From contig WFZA01000019.1 in NCBI GenBank assembly GCA_015489815.1, positions 85,991-149,990 on the forward strand: 64,000 bases of DNA. Direction: 5' to 3'. A program made the position numbers and the translations under genes. Source of the stretch: Caldisericales bacterium (lineage in GTDB: Bacteria; Caldisericota; Caldisericia; Caldisericales; Caldisericaceae). Position 1 is the stretch's first letter; every line of letters begins with the position of its first letter. Positions 34,275-46,567 of the stretch are shown here, one piece after another. The notes under the pieces are model-generated. The model saw only the letters and a program-made list of their open reading frames with translations. It was not told the origin of the DNA and ran no database searches.

Positions 34275-36720
34275 TAACCTTCACCTTATTGCGCTTGAAA
34301 ACGAGGGAGTTGGACTTCTTAGAATAGTCTACTAATATGGTGTCGCCGCTTTTAAATTCTCCTTGTAATATTTTCATGGCAATTACATTTTCAATTTCTT
34401 TTTCAATTACGCGTTGCAGAGGCCGTGCTCCGTATTCTTCGTTATAACCTTCTCTTGCAAGGTAGTCTTTAGCAGAGTCGGTAAGATAAATTCTTAGTTT
34501 ATTCTCATTGAGTCGCTGCTCCATTTTGCGAACGAGAATTTCGATAATTTGCTTTACCTCGCTATATGTAAGAGGATAGAATACGATAATGTCGTCCAAC
34601 CTATTCAAAAATTCTGGTTTAAAAATATTCTTTAACGAGCCTAGTAATTTTTTCTTCTTGGACTCAAAGTCACCTTCAACCTCAGATAGGTTAAAACCAA
34701 GAGATTTTTCTTTAAATTTTGCCGTTCCAAAGTTTGATGTCAAAATAATCACTGTGTTCTTAAAGTTTACGGTATGCCCTTGAGAATCTGTAACTCTGCC
34801 TTCGTCCATAATTTGCAAAAGGATGTCAAAAATGTCAGGGTGTGCTTTCTCTATTTCGTCAAAAAGAACAACAGAATAGGGTTTTCTGCGAACTGCTTCT
34901 GTAAGCTGTCCACCTTCTTCGTATCCAACATAACCAGGAGGAGAACCTATCATTCGCGATACGGCAAACTTTTCCATATATTCAGACATATCAAATCGGA
35001 TAAGTGCGTTTTCATTCCCAAACAAAAATTCAGCAAGTGCCTTGGCAAGCTCCGTCTTTCCAACACCAGTCGGACCTAAAAATAAGAATGTCCCAATGGG
35101 TTTGTTCGGATTTTTAAGGCCAGCACGCGCACGCCTTATTGCGTTTGACACACTTTTTATTGCCTGCTCCTGCCCAACAATACGCCTGTGAAGGTTTTCT
35201 TCCATGTGAATTAGCCTGTTTTTTTCTGCAGTTACGAGTTTCTCAACAGGTATGTTTGTCCACATAGAAACGACACGCCTTATGTGGTTTTCCGTAACTT
35301 TCGGCAAAGTTTTACTTTCACCTGATGTAGAAATTAAAGCACGAAGGTTATTCAGCAGTTCCTTTTCTTTTTTTCTGAGCTTGTCTGCTTCTACTATGTT
35401 CTGCTCACGGACTGCCCGGAGTTTCTTCTCTCTTACTTCTCTAAGTTCTTTTTCTATGCGTCTAATGTCAGAATTTTTAGACAGATGTAGCCGTAAACGA
35501 GCAGATGCTTCGTCAATTACATCTATTGCCTTGTCAGGTAAAAACCTGTCAGTAATGTACTTTACTGAAAGTTCTACGGCGGAGCGTATAGCACCATTCG
35601 TTATACGAACATGATGAAAGTCTTCGTATCTGCTTCTTAACCCATTGAGAATTTCGATACTCTCTTGAATAGAAGGTTCCTGAACGAAAATTGGCTGGAA
35701 TCTTCTTTCAAGAGCAGCATCTTTTTCTATGTACTTTCTATATTCTTTTAGAGTCGTAGCACCAATTATCTGGATTTCTCCACGCGCGAGTGGAGGCTTT
35801 AAGATATTTGAAGCGTCAATTGCTCCTTCTGCCGCGCCAGCACCAACGATCGTGTGCAATTCGTCTATGAACAATATAACTTCTTTGTTTGCTTTAGTGA
35901 CTTCTTTGAGAATGCGTTTCATTCTATCTTCAAATTCGCCCCTATACTTCGTCCCTGCAATAACGGAAGATAGATCTAACGCCACGAGTCGTTTGTTTAA
36001 AAGCTGTTCTGGGACATCACCTTCTACGATTTTTTGAGCAAGTCCTTCAACGATTGCCGTTTTTCCAACACCAGGATCCCCAACAATCGCTGGATTATTT
36101 TTCTTTCTCCGCATTAAAATCTCAATTACTCGTTCAATCTCTTTTTCTCGTCCAATTACGGGGTCAAGCTCGTCGTTTTTAGCAAGAAGGGTAAAGTCCC
36201 TGCTGTATTGATCAAGCGTAGGAGTCTTACTTTCCCTCCTGACCTGATATCTTTTATTGCTGTTCTTTTTCGTATCACCAAGCATAGAATAGATCGTTTC
36301 TTCAATTTGTACGAGATCAACACCCATTTCCTTGAGTATCTTTACTGCAACTCCTCCACCCTCGTGTAGTATTGCAAGCAAAAGATGTTCAGTACTCACA
36401 TATGTATCACCAAGATTATTTGCCTCTCGTTCAGCCATCTCAAGCACCCTTTTTGCACGAGGTGTCAAAATAACATCAGAGGAATAGTCAGGCGTATAAG
36501 AAGGCTTGCTTTCTCTTATAAGAGACTCAATTCTACTCACAAGTTCTGAAGGATCTATCCCAACATTTACCAGCGCATTAAAGGCAATGCCTTCACCTAA
36601 CTTTACCAATCCAAGTAAAATGTGCTCAGTTCCTAAATAATCATTATTTAAAGAATGGGCTTCTTCCTGCGCAATCCATATAGCTTTTTGGGCCCTTTCT
36701 GTTAAATTATTCCAATTCAT
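34267..36720 (-). CDS. clpC: ClpC-type AAA+ ATPase
   Basis: 817 residues. Two N-terminal Clp repeats ([20 protein letters not shown] and a second near 80-140), first AAA+ module with [15 protein letters not shown], a UVR-like linker ([16 protein letters not shown]), and a second module with [17 protein letters not shown]. It unfolds proteins for ClpP, often with an adaptor. Start ATG 36720 follows GAGGAGATG; the frame to 36768 enters the promoter. No mcsA, mcsB or ctsR gene is adjacent, unlike in Firmicutes. Confidence 0.93.
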   Translation of the reverse strand: MNWNNLTERAQKAIWIAQEEAHSLNNDYLGTEHILLGLVKLGEGIAFNALVNVGIDPSELVSRIESLIRESKPSYTPDYSSDVILTPRAKRVLEMAEREANNLGDTYVSTEHLLLAILHEGGGVAVKILKEMGVDLVQIEETIYSMLGDTKKNSNKRYQVRRESKTPTLDQYSRDFTLLAKNDELDPVIGREKEIERVIEILMRRKKNNPAIVGDPGVGKTAIVEGLAQKIVEGDVPEQLLNKRLVALDLSSVIAGTKYRGEFEDRMKRILKEVTKANKEVILFIDELHTIVGAGAAEGAIDASNILKPPLARGEIQIIGATTLKEYRKYIEKDAALERRFQPIFVQEPSIQESIEILNGLRSRYEDFHHVRITNGAIRSAVELSVKYITDRFLPDKAIDVIDEASARLRLHLSKNSDIRRIEKELREVREKKLRAVREQNIVEADKLRKKEKELLNNLRALISTSGESKTLPKVTENHIRRVVSMWTNIPVEKLVTAEKNRLIHMEENLHRRIVGQEQAIKSVSNAIRRARAGLKNPNKPIGTFLFLGPTGVGKTELAKALAEFLFGNENALIRFDMSEYMEKFAVSRMIGSPPGYVGYEEGGQLTEAVRRKPYSVVLFDEIEKAHPDIFDILLQIMDEGRVTDSQGHTVNFKNTVIILTSNFGTAKFKEKSLGFNLSEVEGDFESKKKKLLGSLKNIFKPEFLNRLDDIIVFYPLTYSEVKQIIEILVRKMEQRLNENKLRIYLTDSAKDYLAREGYNEEYGARPLQRVIEKEIENVIAMKILQGEFKSGDTILVDYSKKSNSLVFKRNKVKVSV

Positions 36721-36740
36721 ACTCTCATCTCCTCGTTTAT

Positions 36741-36768
36741 ATTGTAAAGATATTGCAAAAAAGGTCAA
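36741..36768 (-). promoter_or_regulatory. Promoter of clpC-lepA-hemW
   Basis: Minus-strand TTGACC (36763-36768), 16-base spacer, TACAAT (36741-36746), 20 bases before ATG 36720. Confidence 0.7.
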
Positions 36769-36775
36769 CTACCTT

Positions 36776-36787
36776 CGAGAATTCTCG
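36776..36787. promoter_or_regulatory. Palindrome between divergent clpC and gyrB promoters
   Basis: CGAGAATTCTCG is a perfect 12-base palindrome just upstream of the clpC -35 box and 17 bases before the gyrB -35 box. It is positioned to act as an operator for either side. The regulator is unknown. Confidence 0.4.
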
Positions 36788-36803
36788 TTAAATACACATC
36801 AAG

Positions 36804-36831
36804 TTTACAATTTTAATATTTCTGATAAAAT
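36804..36831 (+). promoter_or_regulatory. Promoter of gyrB-gyrA
   Basis: TTTACA (36804-36809), 16-base spacer, TAAAAT (36826-36831), about 28 bases before ATG 36860. Confidence 0.65.
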
Positions 36832-36859
36832 ATGACGGAATGAAATGGAGGTATAATAG

Positions 36860-38767
<1,908 letters not shown>

Positions 38768-38776
38768 AGGTGATAT

Positions 38777-41239
38777 ATGGCTGACTTGTTTGGTGAAAAA
38801 GTAATAAATGTTCCAGTAGAGGACGAAATTACAAAATCTTATTTAGACTATTCTATGAGCGTCATAGTAGGAAGGGCGCTTCCAGATATTCGTGACGGAC
38901 TTAAACCCGTACACAGAAGAATTCTATTTGCTATGAACGAAATGGGTTGCCTTCCTAACAAACCCTATAAAAAGAGTGCGAGAGTCGTGGGAGAAGTATT
39001 AGGTAAATTTCACCCACACGGCGACATCGCACTATACGACGCACTTGTAAGGATGGCACAACCATTTTCGTTGCGTTATCCATTAATAGACGGCCACGGA
39101 AACTTTGGCTCGATAGACGGTGATGCCCCTGCTGCAATGAGGTACACAGAGGCAAGGCTATCCAAAATTTCAATGGAACTTTTAGACGGGCTTAACGAAG
39201 ATGCGGTTGACTTTGTGCCTAACTTCGACAATACACTGAAAGAACCCGTCGTTCTTCCTGCAAAATTCCCCAACCTGCTTGCAAACGGTTCCTCGGGTAT
39301 TGCCGTAGGTATGGCAACCAATATTCCACCCCACAACCTTACTGAGCTAATAGACGCTCTTGTATACATTATAGAGAAAGAAAAAATTGCCAACGAGAAA
39401 GTAGAAACTAAAGAATTATTCCAATTTATAAAGGGGCCTGATTTCCCTACTGCTGGCACTATCGTGGGGAAAAGTGGTATAAAAGAATACTTTACGACAG
39501 GCAGAGGAACGATCACCATAAGGGGTAAAGCCCACATTGAAAAGTTAAAAAAGAGTAAAAAACTTCACTTTGTAATAACAGAGTTACCTTACGAGGTTAA
39601 CAAAGCCAATCTCGTTGAAAAGATAGCAAACCTCGTGAAAGCCAAAAAACTGACAGGAGTAGAAGACATTAGAGATGAGTCAGATAAAGACGGTATCCGA
39701 ATTGTAATAAGGCTAAACCAAAGCGTAAATGTTAATGTTTTTGAAAAGAAATTAAGGCTTACCACAAACTTTGAAAAAAGATATGGCGTTATCCTACTTG
39801 GAATTTTAAACAACATTCCAAAGGTATTTACGATGAAAGGGCTACTTGATGAATTCCTTAAGTTTAGAAATCAGGTAGTCATCAGGATTGCGAATTATCA
39901 ACTTAAAAAAGCCGAAAAGTACCTCGAAATTTTATTAGGGCTCAAGGCAGCAATAGAGCACATAGACGAAGTAATAAAAATTATAAGAGGCTCAAAAGAT
40001 GCCCAGGTTGCGGCATCCAAGTTAAAGTCGCTTTTGAGCATATCAGACGACCAGGTAAAAGCAATTTTAGACATGAAACTTTCAAGACTTACTGGATTAG
40101 AGCGAGAAAAGCTACTTTCTGATATAGAATCTACAAAAGATAAGATTAACGAGCTGGAAAGAATTCTAAACGACGATACATACCGATGGAATAAAATAAA
40201 AGAGGACTTAATCCGTATCAAGAATAAATATGGGGACAAGAGAAGAACGGAAATAGTAAATGAAGAAGGCAAAATAGAAGTAGAGGACCTTATCACAGAC
40301 AAGCCGGTAATCGTTTCGATGACGAAAGAAGGATACATAAAGATAATGCCAGTGGACACTTTCAGAGTACAGAATCGGGGTGGTAAAGGAATTATAGGAC
40401 AGCCAAGCAGTAAAGACGATGTGCTGCTAAATATGTTTACCGCTACAACAAAAAGCAAGGTTTTGTTTTTCACGAATAAAGGGAAAGTTTACAGCTTAAA
40501 AGTATACGAAATTCCAGAATCGCGTAGAGAATCTAAAGGAACTTCGATTTATAGACTATTAAGATTGGACAGCAACGAGTTTGTTACAGCTGCAATACCG
40601 CTATTACAAAATAACGAAATTAAGTATCTTTTGTTCGTTACGAAACATGGCAAAGGAAAACGAGTTACGATGGACCAATTTGAAAATGTAATGAAATCAG
40701 GGAAAATAGCGATAAAACTCGCGGAAGATGACGAACTCGTTTCTATCGTCCCACTCAATGACGAAGAAGAGTATGTGATTATTACTTCTCATGGCCTTGG
40801 AATACGGAGTTCGTCTACAGAGGTACGCTCGATGGGAAGAACGGCAATGGGTGTCCGATTAATTCGTCTTGGCATCGACGACTTCGTGATAGGCGCAGTA
40901 TCGCTGCATCCAGGAAAAAATATATTTATAATTACGGAAAAAGGCTATGGAAAACAAATTAGATGGGATGAAGTAAGAAAAATTAAGAGAGGCGGCAAAG
41001 GTGTAAAGTGCATAAGGATTGACAAAAAAACTGGAAAAGTAAAAGCAATTTTGCTGGTGGAAGAAAACGATAAAATAATTATTTTTACCAAAGACGGCAA
41101 TGCAATTAAAATTTCTGCAAAAGGTGTTTCTACATACAGTAGGTACGCAAGAGGTGTAAAAGTCGTTAGGTTTAAAAATCCAAACGATACAGTTGCCTCA
41201 GTAGACACGATTAATTCCAACGATGAAAGAAAAGTATAA
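38777..41239 (+). CDS. gyrA: DNA gyrase subunit A
   Basis: 820 residues. Catalytic Tyr is in [14 protein letters not shown] (near residue 122), with [19 protein letters not shown] upstream. The C-terminal beta-pinwheel has a GyrA box, QNRGGKGI (near 533), marking it as gyrase rather than topoisomerase IV. It cuts and rejoins DNA with GyrB. AGAGGTGATAT precedes the ATG. Its end overlaps the next gene by 17 bases. Confidence 0.97.
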   Translation: MADLFGEKVINVPVEDEITKSYLDYSMSVIVGRALPDIRDGLKPVHRRILFAMNEMGCLPNKPYKKSARVVGEVLGKFHPHGDIALYDALVRMAQPFSLRYPLIDGHGNFGSIDGDAPAAMRYTEARLSKISMELLDGLNEDAVDFVPNFDNTLKEPVVLPAKFPNLLANGSSGIAVGMATNIPPHNLTELIDALVYIIEKEKIANEKVETKELFQFIKGPDFPTAGTIVGKSGIKEYFTTGRGTITIRGKAHIEKLKKSKKLHFVITELPYEVNKANLVEKIANLVKAKKLTGVEDIRDESDKDGIRIVIRLNQSVNVNVFEKKLRLTTNFEKRYGVILLGILNNIPKVFTMKGLLDEFLKFRNQVVIRIANYQLKKAEKYLEILLGLKAAIEHIDEVIKIIRGSKDAQVAASKLKSLLSISDDQVKAILDMKLSRLTGLEREKLLSDIESTKDKINELERILNDDTYRWNKIKEDLIRIKNKYGDKRRTEIVNEEGKIEVEDLITDKPVIVSMTKEGYIKIMPVDTFRVQNRGGKGIIGQPSSKDDVLLNMFTATTKSKVLFFTNKGKVYSLKVYEIPESRRESKGTSIYRLLRLDSNEFVTAAIPLLQNNEIKYLLFVTKHGKGKRVTMDQFENVMKSGKIAIKLAEDDELVSIVPLNDEEEYVIITSHGLGIRSSSTEVRSMGRTAMGVRLIRLGIDDFVIGAVSLHPGKNIFIITEKGYGKQIRWDEVRKIKRGGKGVKCIRIDKKTGKVKAILLVEENDKIIIFTKDGNAIKISAKGVSTYSRYARGVKVVRFKNPNDTVASVDTINSNDERKV

Positions 41240-42281
41240 AGAGTATGCAAAACTAACCACAGTAGTAACACTAACCGTCCTCGGGATAATCTTTTCTATT
41301 CTTCTCCTTTTAAAAATCAGAGCGATTATCCCTCCCATTCTCTACGCCATTTTTATTGCATATCTTTTACTTCCAATAACGAACTTCTTTTCAAAAAAGA
41401 TGCCACGATTTCTGGCATCTTTTTTGTCTATACTTATATTCGTGATTATTTTTACACTCCTTGGTTATCTAATATTTCCTCAGATTACGAAGCAATTTAC
41501 AGAATTTGTTCAAAAAGTGCCCAATATAGCAAATTCCATAAAAGATTATATAAACGGCATCTCAAATCTTATCCCAACAAAAAATAATCCTTCTTCAGTG
41601 GACGCATTTGTTCAAAACTTATCGTCAAACATTGAATCAGCCCTATCAATCGCAGTAAAGCAGGGAACTACTATAATACTTAAAAAAGTCTCACTTATAC
41701 CAAGTGTGTTTTTATCCCTTGTACTTGCGTTCTTTTTTATGAAGGATTCTCCAATGTTTTACAGAATTACCAAAAGAATGTACAAAGAAGAAAACAACAA
41801 AAAGTGGGAAATATTTCTGGAAAAAACGAACCGGGAAGTCCGCGACTACTACAGCCTGCTTCTGCTCGTAGCACTATTTACTGGAATAATAATGGGGTTT
41901 ATGAGCTACCTCGTAGGCGTACCCTACTACTTACTTATTGGCGCTATGGATGCGGTGCTTGAACTCCTTCCATACATAGGGCCTACAATAGTTTTTACGA
42001 CTGGCGGGATATTTGCTATATTTAAATCCTTCAACACCTTTTTATTGTTCACTATTTTTTTCTTTACAATAGAAGCAATCCAGTCTCAGATCGTAATCCC
42101 TCACTTTGCCGGCAGGAAAATAAATCTGCCACCAATTGCAGTAATACTTTTAATAATTCTGGGTGGAGCAATCGCCGGCGTACTGGGAATAATTATAGCC
42201 GTTCCTTCGTTTATAATTATAAAAAATGCTCTTATGGTATTCAATCCAAGATTGTACAAGCGATTCACCAATAATAAATAA
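41223..42281 (+). CDS. AI-2E family (PerM-like) membrane protein
   Basis: 352 residues with about eight membrane helices: paired helices at 10-80, a large soluble loop (about 90-150), then helices and the family motif [13 protein letters not shown] (near 247-259) and [19 protein letters not shown]-2E/PerM proteins are proposed exporters or ion antiporters; the link to AI-2 export is known only for TqsA. The start ATG lies inside the gyrA end, so translation is probably coupled. Cargo unknown. Confidence 0.88.
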   Translation: MKEKYKEYAKLTTVVTLTVLGIIFSILLLLKIRAIIPPILYAIFIAYLLLPITNFFSKKMPRFLASFLSILIFVIIFTLLGYLIFPQITKQFTEFVQKVPNIANSIKDYINGISNLIPTKNNPSSVDAFVQNLSSNIESALSIAVKQGTTIILKKVSLIPSVFLSLVLAFFFMKDSPMFYRITKRMYKEENNKKWEIFLEKTNREVRDYYSLLLLVALFTGIIMGFMSYLVGVPYYLLIGAMDAVLELLPYIGPTIVFTTGGIFAIFKSFNTFLLFTIFFFTIEAIQSQIVIPHFAGRKINLPPIAVILLIILGGAIAGVLGIIIAVPSFIIIKNALMVFNPRLYKRFTNNK

Positions 42282-42289
42282 AGCAACGC

Positions 42290-42317
42290 TTGACAAAAAG
42301 CCTATTTTTAATAAACT
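42290..42317 (+). promoter_or_regulatory. Promoter of the rplU operon
   Basis: TTGACA (42290-42295), 16-base spacer, TAAACT (42312-42317), in the 100-base gap before rplU. Confidence 0.75.
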
Positions 42318-42333
42318 TTAAAGGTTAAATTAT

Positions 42334-42368
42334 CACTTATAGAAGGTGGACCAGTACCTTTTATAGTG
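42334..42368 (+). promoter_or_regulatory. Hairpin leader before rplU (L21 leader candidate)
   Basis: CACTTATAGAAGGT pairs with ACCTTTTATAGTG around a short GGACCAGT loop, ending just before the Shine-Dalgarno GGAAGGAGG. Autoregulatory leaders upstream of rplU are known in Firmicutes. Whether this belongs to that class is not certain. Confidence 0.5.
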
Positions 42369-42382
42369 GAAGGAGGTTAATA

Positions 42383-42712
42383 ATGGAAGCAATTATTAAA
42401 ACTGGCGGACATCAGTATCGCATCAAAGATGGCGATGTAATTAAGGTACAGAAACTCGAAGGTAGTGTAGGAGACACGGTAAAGTTCGATCAAGTACTGT
42501 TAATTAAAGACGGAGAAAGTGTAAAAGTAGGCACTCCTACAGTAGACGGAGCCGTTGTAGAAGGGAAAATTGTAGAACAGGGTAGAGAAAAAAAGATTAT
42601 TGTTTTCTTCTACAGAAACAAGACGAGGAACCGCAAAAAGAACGGCCATAGGCAGCCTTTTACTAAGGTTAAGATCGAAAGAATTGTAAGCGAGGTGAAG
42701 GATAATGGCTAG
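42383..42712 (+). CDS. rplU: 50S ribosomal protein L21
   Basis: 109 residues. [20 protein letters not shown], the central beta-barrel, and the C-terminal [18 protein letters not shown], which contacts 23S rRNA, are diagnostic. GGAAGGAGG lies seven bases before the ATG. First gene of rplU-rpmA-obg; it overlaps rpmA by 8 bases. No Prp protease gene lies between L21 and L27, which fits the short L27 N-terminus. Confidence 0.97.
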   Translation: MEAIIKTGGHQYRIKDGDVIKVQKLEGSVGDTVKFDQVLLIKDGESVKVGTPTVDGAVVEGKIVEQGREKKIIVFFYRNKTRNRKKNGHRQPFTKVKIERIVSEVKDNG

Positions 42713-42947
42713 GAAAAAATCTCGTACAAACGGTAGAGATAGTAATCCAAAGTATCTCGGCGTGAAGTTATTTGACGGTCAAAAAGCAAAAGCAGGAAGT
42801 ATTATCGTAAGGCAAATAGGTGAACGAATTAAGCCTGGAAAAAATGTTGGTGAAGGTAAAGACTATACGCTTTTTGCCTTAAAAGACGGGATAGTAAAGT
42901 TCGAGAAAAAACGCAGATTAACGCTTGTACACATATTGGAGGAGTAG
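42705..42947 (+). CDS. rpmA: 50S ribosomal protein L27
   Basis: 80 residues. [20 protein letters not shown] is the N-terminal arm that reaches the peptidyl-transferase centre, here slightly shorter than usual ([10 protein letters not shown] in place of KKGxGSxxNGRDS). [19 protein letters not shown] and the C-terminal beta-barrel follow. GAGGTGAAGGATA precedes the ATG. The sequence starts directly at the mature arm, with no cleavable extension. Confidence 0.96.
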   Translation: MARKKSRTNGRDSNPKYLGVKLFDGQKAKAGSIIVRQIGERIKPGKNVGEGKDYTLFALKDGIVKFEKKRRLTLVHILEE

Positions 42948-44256
42948 ACCTGCTACGGGAAACAAATCATTTATAGATCACACATTTATTACCGTTCGGA
43001 GTGGAAAGGGTGGTGATGGAGCAGTCAGCTTCAGGCACACCCGCTCCATGCCGAAAGGAGGTCCTGACGGTGGCGACGGCGGCAAAGGCGGAGATGTCGT
43101 CATAAGGGCAAACAAAAAAATTGACACGCTAAACTTTTTCGTTCACCACCATCACTTCTTCGCCGAAAACGGGGAAAACGGCAAATCTTCAAACAGACAC
43201 GGAAAAAATGGAAAAGATGTACTAATTGAAGTACCAGTGGGAACCATCGTAATAGATAGAAGTATAGGAAAAGTTATAGCCGACCTGAATGAAGATGGAA
43301 AAAGTGTAGTCGTTGCTAAAGGCGGAAGAGGTGGCAGAGGAAATAAAAGTTTTGCTACACCTACAGAGCGTTCACCCCACTACAGTGAAAAAGGAAAAAG
43401 TGGCGAAGAGAGAAATCTTGAGCTACGCTTAAAAATACTATCAGATGTAGGCATTATAGGTTTTCCGAATGCTGGAAAGTCTACTTTGCTTTCAAAAGTT
43501 ACAAATGCGAGGCCTACAATAGGCTCGTATGCTTTTACTACGCTATCGCCTAAAATCGGAGTAGTAAAGTTAGCACCTGGAAAACAATTCGTAATAGCAG
43601 AGATACCAGGCATTATACAGGGCGCAAGCAAAGGCAAAGGAATGGGAAATGAGTTTCTTTCTCATGTAGAAAGAACAAAAGTACTGCTTATACTAATAGA
43701 TGGAAGCAACAGAAAAAATATTTTTACATACTATTACACATTACTAAACGAACTAAAAGAATACAGCAGTAAACTTGCCAACAAAAAACGCGTTATTGCA
43801 ATCAATAAAATTGATCAATGGAAAGTTAAAAGAAAAAAAGAACTCAAAGAAAAGTTTGAGGCACTTGGAGAAGAAGTGTACTTTATATCCGCTGCAACAG
43901 GAGAAGGTGTTAAAGCATTACTTGAAGAATTATACAGATTAGTATCAAGTACCAGGGAAAACCACACCGAAATAGAAGTACCTGAACAGACGATAACCCT
44001 AACAAAAGAAGATCTTGATAGATTTCTAAAAATTGAGAAAGTTGACGAGCACACTTTTAGAGTAAAGCAAGAAGAAATCGAAAGACGCGTTGAATTAACC
44101 GACTTTAATCGAATGGGAAGCGTAGCTGAACTTACGAGATACTTTGAAAGAATAAATATAGACAATAAATTACAGCAAGCTGGCGTTCAAGAGGGCGACA
44201 GGATAATCATTGGCAATAAAAGCTTTATATTCCACAAGAATAAAAAAGATAAATAA
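42925..44256 (+). CDS. obg: GTPase ObgE/CgtA
   Basis: About 435-443 residues. Glycine-rich Obg fold ([34 protein letters not shown]), G-domain with [14 protein letters not shown] and [10 protein letters not shown], and a C-terminal OCT domain ([18 protein letters not shown]). It supports large-subunit assembly. The start is odd: no ATG, GTG or TTG follows the strong GGAGGAG (42938-42944). The given start is a TTG inside rpmA; by spacing an ACG at 42955 would fit the Shine-Dalgarno site better. Confidence 0.93.
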   Translation: MYTYWRSRPATGNKSFIDHTFITVRSGKGGDGAVSFRHTRSMPKGGPDGGDGGKGGDVVIRANKKIDTLNFFVHHHHFFAENGENGKSSNRHGKNGKDVLIEVPVGTIVIDRSIGKVIADLNEDGKSVVVAKGGRGGRGNKSFATPTERSPHYSEKGKSGEERNLELRLKILSDVGIIGFPNAGKSTLLSKVTNARPTIGSYAFTTLSPKIGVVKLAPGKQFVIAEIPGIIQGASKGKGMGNEFLSHVERTKVLLILIDGSNRKNIFTYYYTLLNELKEYSSKLANKKRVIAINKIDQWKVKRKKELKEKFEALGEEVYFISAATGEGVKALLEELYRLVSSTRENHTEIEVPEQTITLTKEDLDRFLKIEKVDEHTFRVKQEEIERRVELTDFNRMGSVAELTRYFERINIDNKLQQAGVQEGDRIIIGNKSFIFHKNKKDK

Positions 44257-44263
44257 TTATAAT

Positions 44264-44863
44264 ATGGAAAAAATTGGCATATTTGGCGGCGCCTTTAACC
44301 CAATTCATTATGGCCACTTATTTATCGCAGCAGAATCTCTAAATGTATTTCAACTTAAAAAGATCATTTTTGTCCCTACCGGAAATCATGCATTTAAAAA
44401 AGAAGACTTATTAGATAAGTACACGCGCTTTCGCTTGGTTAAAGAAGCAACAAAGACGGTGAATTACTTTACCGTTGATGACTTCGAAATAAAGAGAGAA
44501 AGTACATCCTATTTTATATACACCCTTAAACACATAATAGATTTACACCCCGATAGTGAAATATTTTCAATACTTGGTGAAGATGCATTCTTAAATTTTC
44601 ACGAGTGGAAAGCGCCAGAAGAAATTTTATCAAAAACACATCTTATAATTGCAAAACGCTTCGAAGGAAACTTTACCAGAACAAAGGAATACATTAAAAA
44701 ATACTTTAGTCGTTTTGAAAAAAAATTATCGTTTTTAGACCACCCCTTATATCCACTATCCTCAACACTTATTCGAAAACGCATTAAAAACGGAAAAAGT
44801 ATTTCATTTTTAGTTCCAGAAACAATAGAAAAGGAAATCGTAAAAAATGGTTACTATAAGTGA
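44264..44863 (+). CDS. nadD: Nicotinate-nucleotide adenylyltransferase NadD
   Basis: 199 residues from ATG 44264. MEKIGIFGGAFNPIHYGHLF is the nucleotidyltransferase GGxFxPxHxGH signature, and YPLSSTLIRKRIKNGKSI near the C-terminus is the SxTxxR motif. It makes deamido-NAD. The start has no Shine-Dalgarno site, so translation may depend on ribosomes ending at obg 8 bases upstream; a longer form from TTG 44210 is less likely. Overlaps yqeK by 17 bases. Confidence 0.93.
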   Translation: MEKIGIFGGAFNPIHYGHLFIAAESLNVFQLKKIIFVPTGNHAFKKEDLLDKYTRFRLVKEATKTVNYFTVDDFEIKRESTSYFIYTLKHIIDLHPDSEIFSILGEDAFLNFHEWKAPEEILSKTHLIIAKRFEGNFTRTKEYIKKYFSRFEKKLSFLDHPLYPLSSTLIRKRIKNGKSISFLVPETIEKEIVKNGYYK

Positions 44864-45437
44864 AATTATAGAGAGACTGCCAAAGTACGAAACACAGAAA
44901 AGAATTAAACACTCAATACGCGTAAAAGAAACTGCGTTGCAATTGTACAAATTATGGGGAGGTAATAAGCAAGTTCTTGTGTATGCCGCACTTTTGCACG
45001 ACATTGCAAGAGATTTATCTATTGAAAAACTTATCAAAATTGCAGAAAAAAACGGTTATCGCATAGACAAAATAGAAGCAGAAAATCCGATTATCCTCCA
45101 CGCACCCATTGGAGCAATAATTGCTGAGAAGGACTTCGGCATAACCGATAAAAACATTCTAAATTGCATAAAGTACCATACTACTGGACGGGCGAGTATA
45201 ACGCTAAACGAAGCAATCATATACCTTGCAGACTTTATTGAACCAGGTAGAGATTTTGAAGACGCTAAAAAGGTAAGGAAGATAGCTTTTGCCGACTTAA
45301 AAGAAGCCGTAATACGGGAAACAATTTTAAATGTAGCATATCTTATGAATGCAAGAGTTCCAATACATCCAAAAACAATAGAGATGTTCAATAGTTTGTT
45401 AAAAAAAGAATTGACTAAAGACGAAATAAAAATATAA
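44847..45437 (+). CDS. yqeK: HD-domain phosphohydrolase YqeK
   Basis: 196 residues. H...HD...D metal ligands: RIKHSIRVKETALQLYKLW (His near 22), YAALLHDIARDL (near 50-60), LNCIKYHTTGRASITLNEAI and YLADFIEPGRDF (Asp near 132). YqeK proteins hydrolyse diadenosine tetraphosphate. It follows nadD as in Firmicutes; no rsfS follows here, since the tRNA cluster begins 12 bases after the stop. Confidence 0.9.
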   Translation: MVTISEIIERLPKYETQKRIKHSIRVKETALQLYKLWGGNKQVLVYAALLHDIARDLSIEKLIKIAEKNGYRIDKIEAENPIILHAPIGAIIAEKDFGITDKNILNCIKYHTTGRASITLNEAIIYLADFIEPGRDFEDAKKVRKIAFADLKEAVIRETILNVAYLMNARVPIHPKTIEMFNSLLKKELTKDEIKI

Positions 45438-45449
45438 TGTATCGGGAAA

Positions 45450-45521
45450 GCGGGAGTAGCTCAGGGGTAGAGCGCTGGCTTCCCAAGCCAGTTGTCGCGG
45501 GTTCAAATCCCGTCTTCCGCT
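45450..45521 (+). tRNA. tRNA-Gly (CCC)
   Basis: Acceptor GCGGGAG pairs with CTTCCGC with one G-T pair; anticodon stem CTGGC/GCCAG with loop TTCCCAA, anticodon CCC. CCA is encoded (45522-45524). Confidence 0.95.
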
Positions 45522-45531
45522 CCATAAGTGG

Positions 45532-45602
45532 GGCGCCGTCGCCAAGAGGTAAGGCAAGGGTCTGCAAAACCCTCATCGTCGGTTCGAGTCCGACCGGTGC
45601 CT
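45532..45602 (+). tRNA. tRNA-Cys (GCA)
   Basis: 71-base cloverleaf; acceptor GGCGCCG/CGGTGCC; anticodon stem AGGGT/ACCCT with loop CTGCAAA, anticodon GCA. CCA is encoded. Confidence 0.95.
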
Positions 45603-45613
45603 CCAACTTTTTC

Positions 45614-45697
45614 GCCGGGGTGGCGGAACAGGCAGACGCACGGGACTTAAAATCCCGCGGTAGCGATACCGTACCGGTTCGATTCCGGTCCCCGGCA
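45614..45697 (+). tRNA. tRNA-Leu (TAA)
   Basis: 84-base class II tRNA with a long variable arm; acceptor GCCGGGG/CCCCGGC; anticodon stem CGGGA/TCCCG with loop CTTAAAA, anticodon TAA. CCA is encoded. Confidence 0.96.
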
Positions 45698-45700
45698 CCA

Positions 45701-45941
45701 CCAAATAAATTAAACCTAAATAGAAAGTCAGCTTGCTATAATACATTTAAATTCCACACAACTCTGAAGATACATCGCATTAATAAGGCCTACTTTCGTT
45801 TATAAAATGCCTTGCTGCAATTTTACGCATACCCGATCCAAATCGGTATTATTCAAGAAAAAACCTCACTAAAAAGCCTTTATGCAAAACATTTTCTCCT
45901 ACAAATCCACACAGAATCATGCATATTTATGCAAAACTGTC
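45701..45941. other. Intergenic region after tRNA cluster
   Basis: No gene or clear terminator recognised. Leads into repeat copy C. Confidence 0.4.
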
Positions 45942-46250
45942 CTGAATAAACCCTTTATTTATCAGCTCTTTTCAAAATCGCTAATTTAAGGCCCGTTAGA
46001 GCGTAATCTTGAGAAAAATCGGGTAAATATATCTACAAAAAGCAACAGAGGGCCTTATTTTATAGGGCATACGAAAATCGCAATCAAGCCTGTATTCATC
46101 AAGTTTTCTTAAAAATTGTCCTAAAATTATCAATTTGAGAAAATTGTCTAAAATAGAAACCCGCATAGATAAAGGCTTCTTTAATTGTTAAAAATGGACA
46201 AAATTTGTTCAAAAAGCTAAAAATTGTTCGTATATCACAGAAAATATAAA
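45942..46250 (+). repeat. Dispersed intergenic repeat, copy C
   Basis: Same orientation and block order as copy B at 21955-22252; long blocks such as CTTGAGAAAAATCGGGTAA and AGGGCATACGAAAAT are identical. The TATTTATCAG/TATTCATCA block again appears twice about 135 bases apart. No protein frame is maintained between copies. Like copy B, it lies beyond the 3' end of a tRNA cluster. Confidence 0.75.
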
Positions 46251-46506
46251 TAGCCAGCACTTATTAGCACACACTTACAAAGAATTAGCTGTAAAATAAA
46301 ATCGAACAGGCAAAACTACAACGATAGCACACCTTCTTGCGATAATTTTTTATTCAAAATATCCCATATGTGCCGCACCTCAATTTGCAGAAGTAAATTC
46401 CAGATTGCAAAAATTTGTCCGAAAAATTTATCAAACGAACTTTGTTAATTTTGCCTATAATCATAAAAGGCTTCGGCTGTAAATGATTAATTTATTGAGC
46501 AATTTA
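46251..46506. other. Upstream region of pckA
   Basis: No gene found. AT-rich leader DNA preceding the pckA promoter. Confidence 0.4.
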
Positions 46507-46534
46507 TTGACAAAAATTTCTTTTGTAATAGAAT
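46507..46534 (+). promoter_or_regulatory. Promoter of pckA
   Basis: TTGACA (46507-46512), 16-base spacer, TAGAAT (46529-46534), 33 bases before the start codon. The upstream AT-rich DNA could serve as an UP element. Confidence 0.8.
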
Positions 46535-46567
46535 TCAGTTGGCATGAAATAGAGAAAGGGGCACAAA

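Noticed and set aside
45415..45805. Open frames over the second tRNA cluster on both strands
   Set aside because: They overlap three well-formed tRNA genes and have no protein features.
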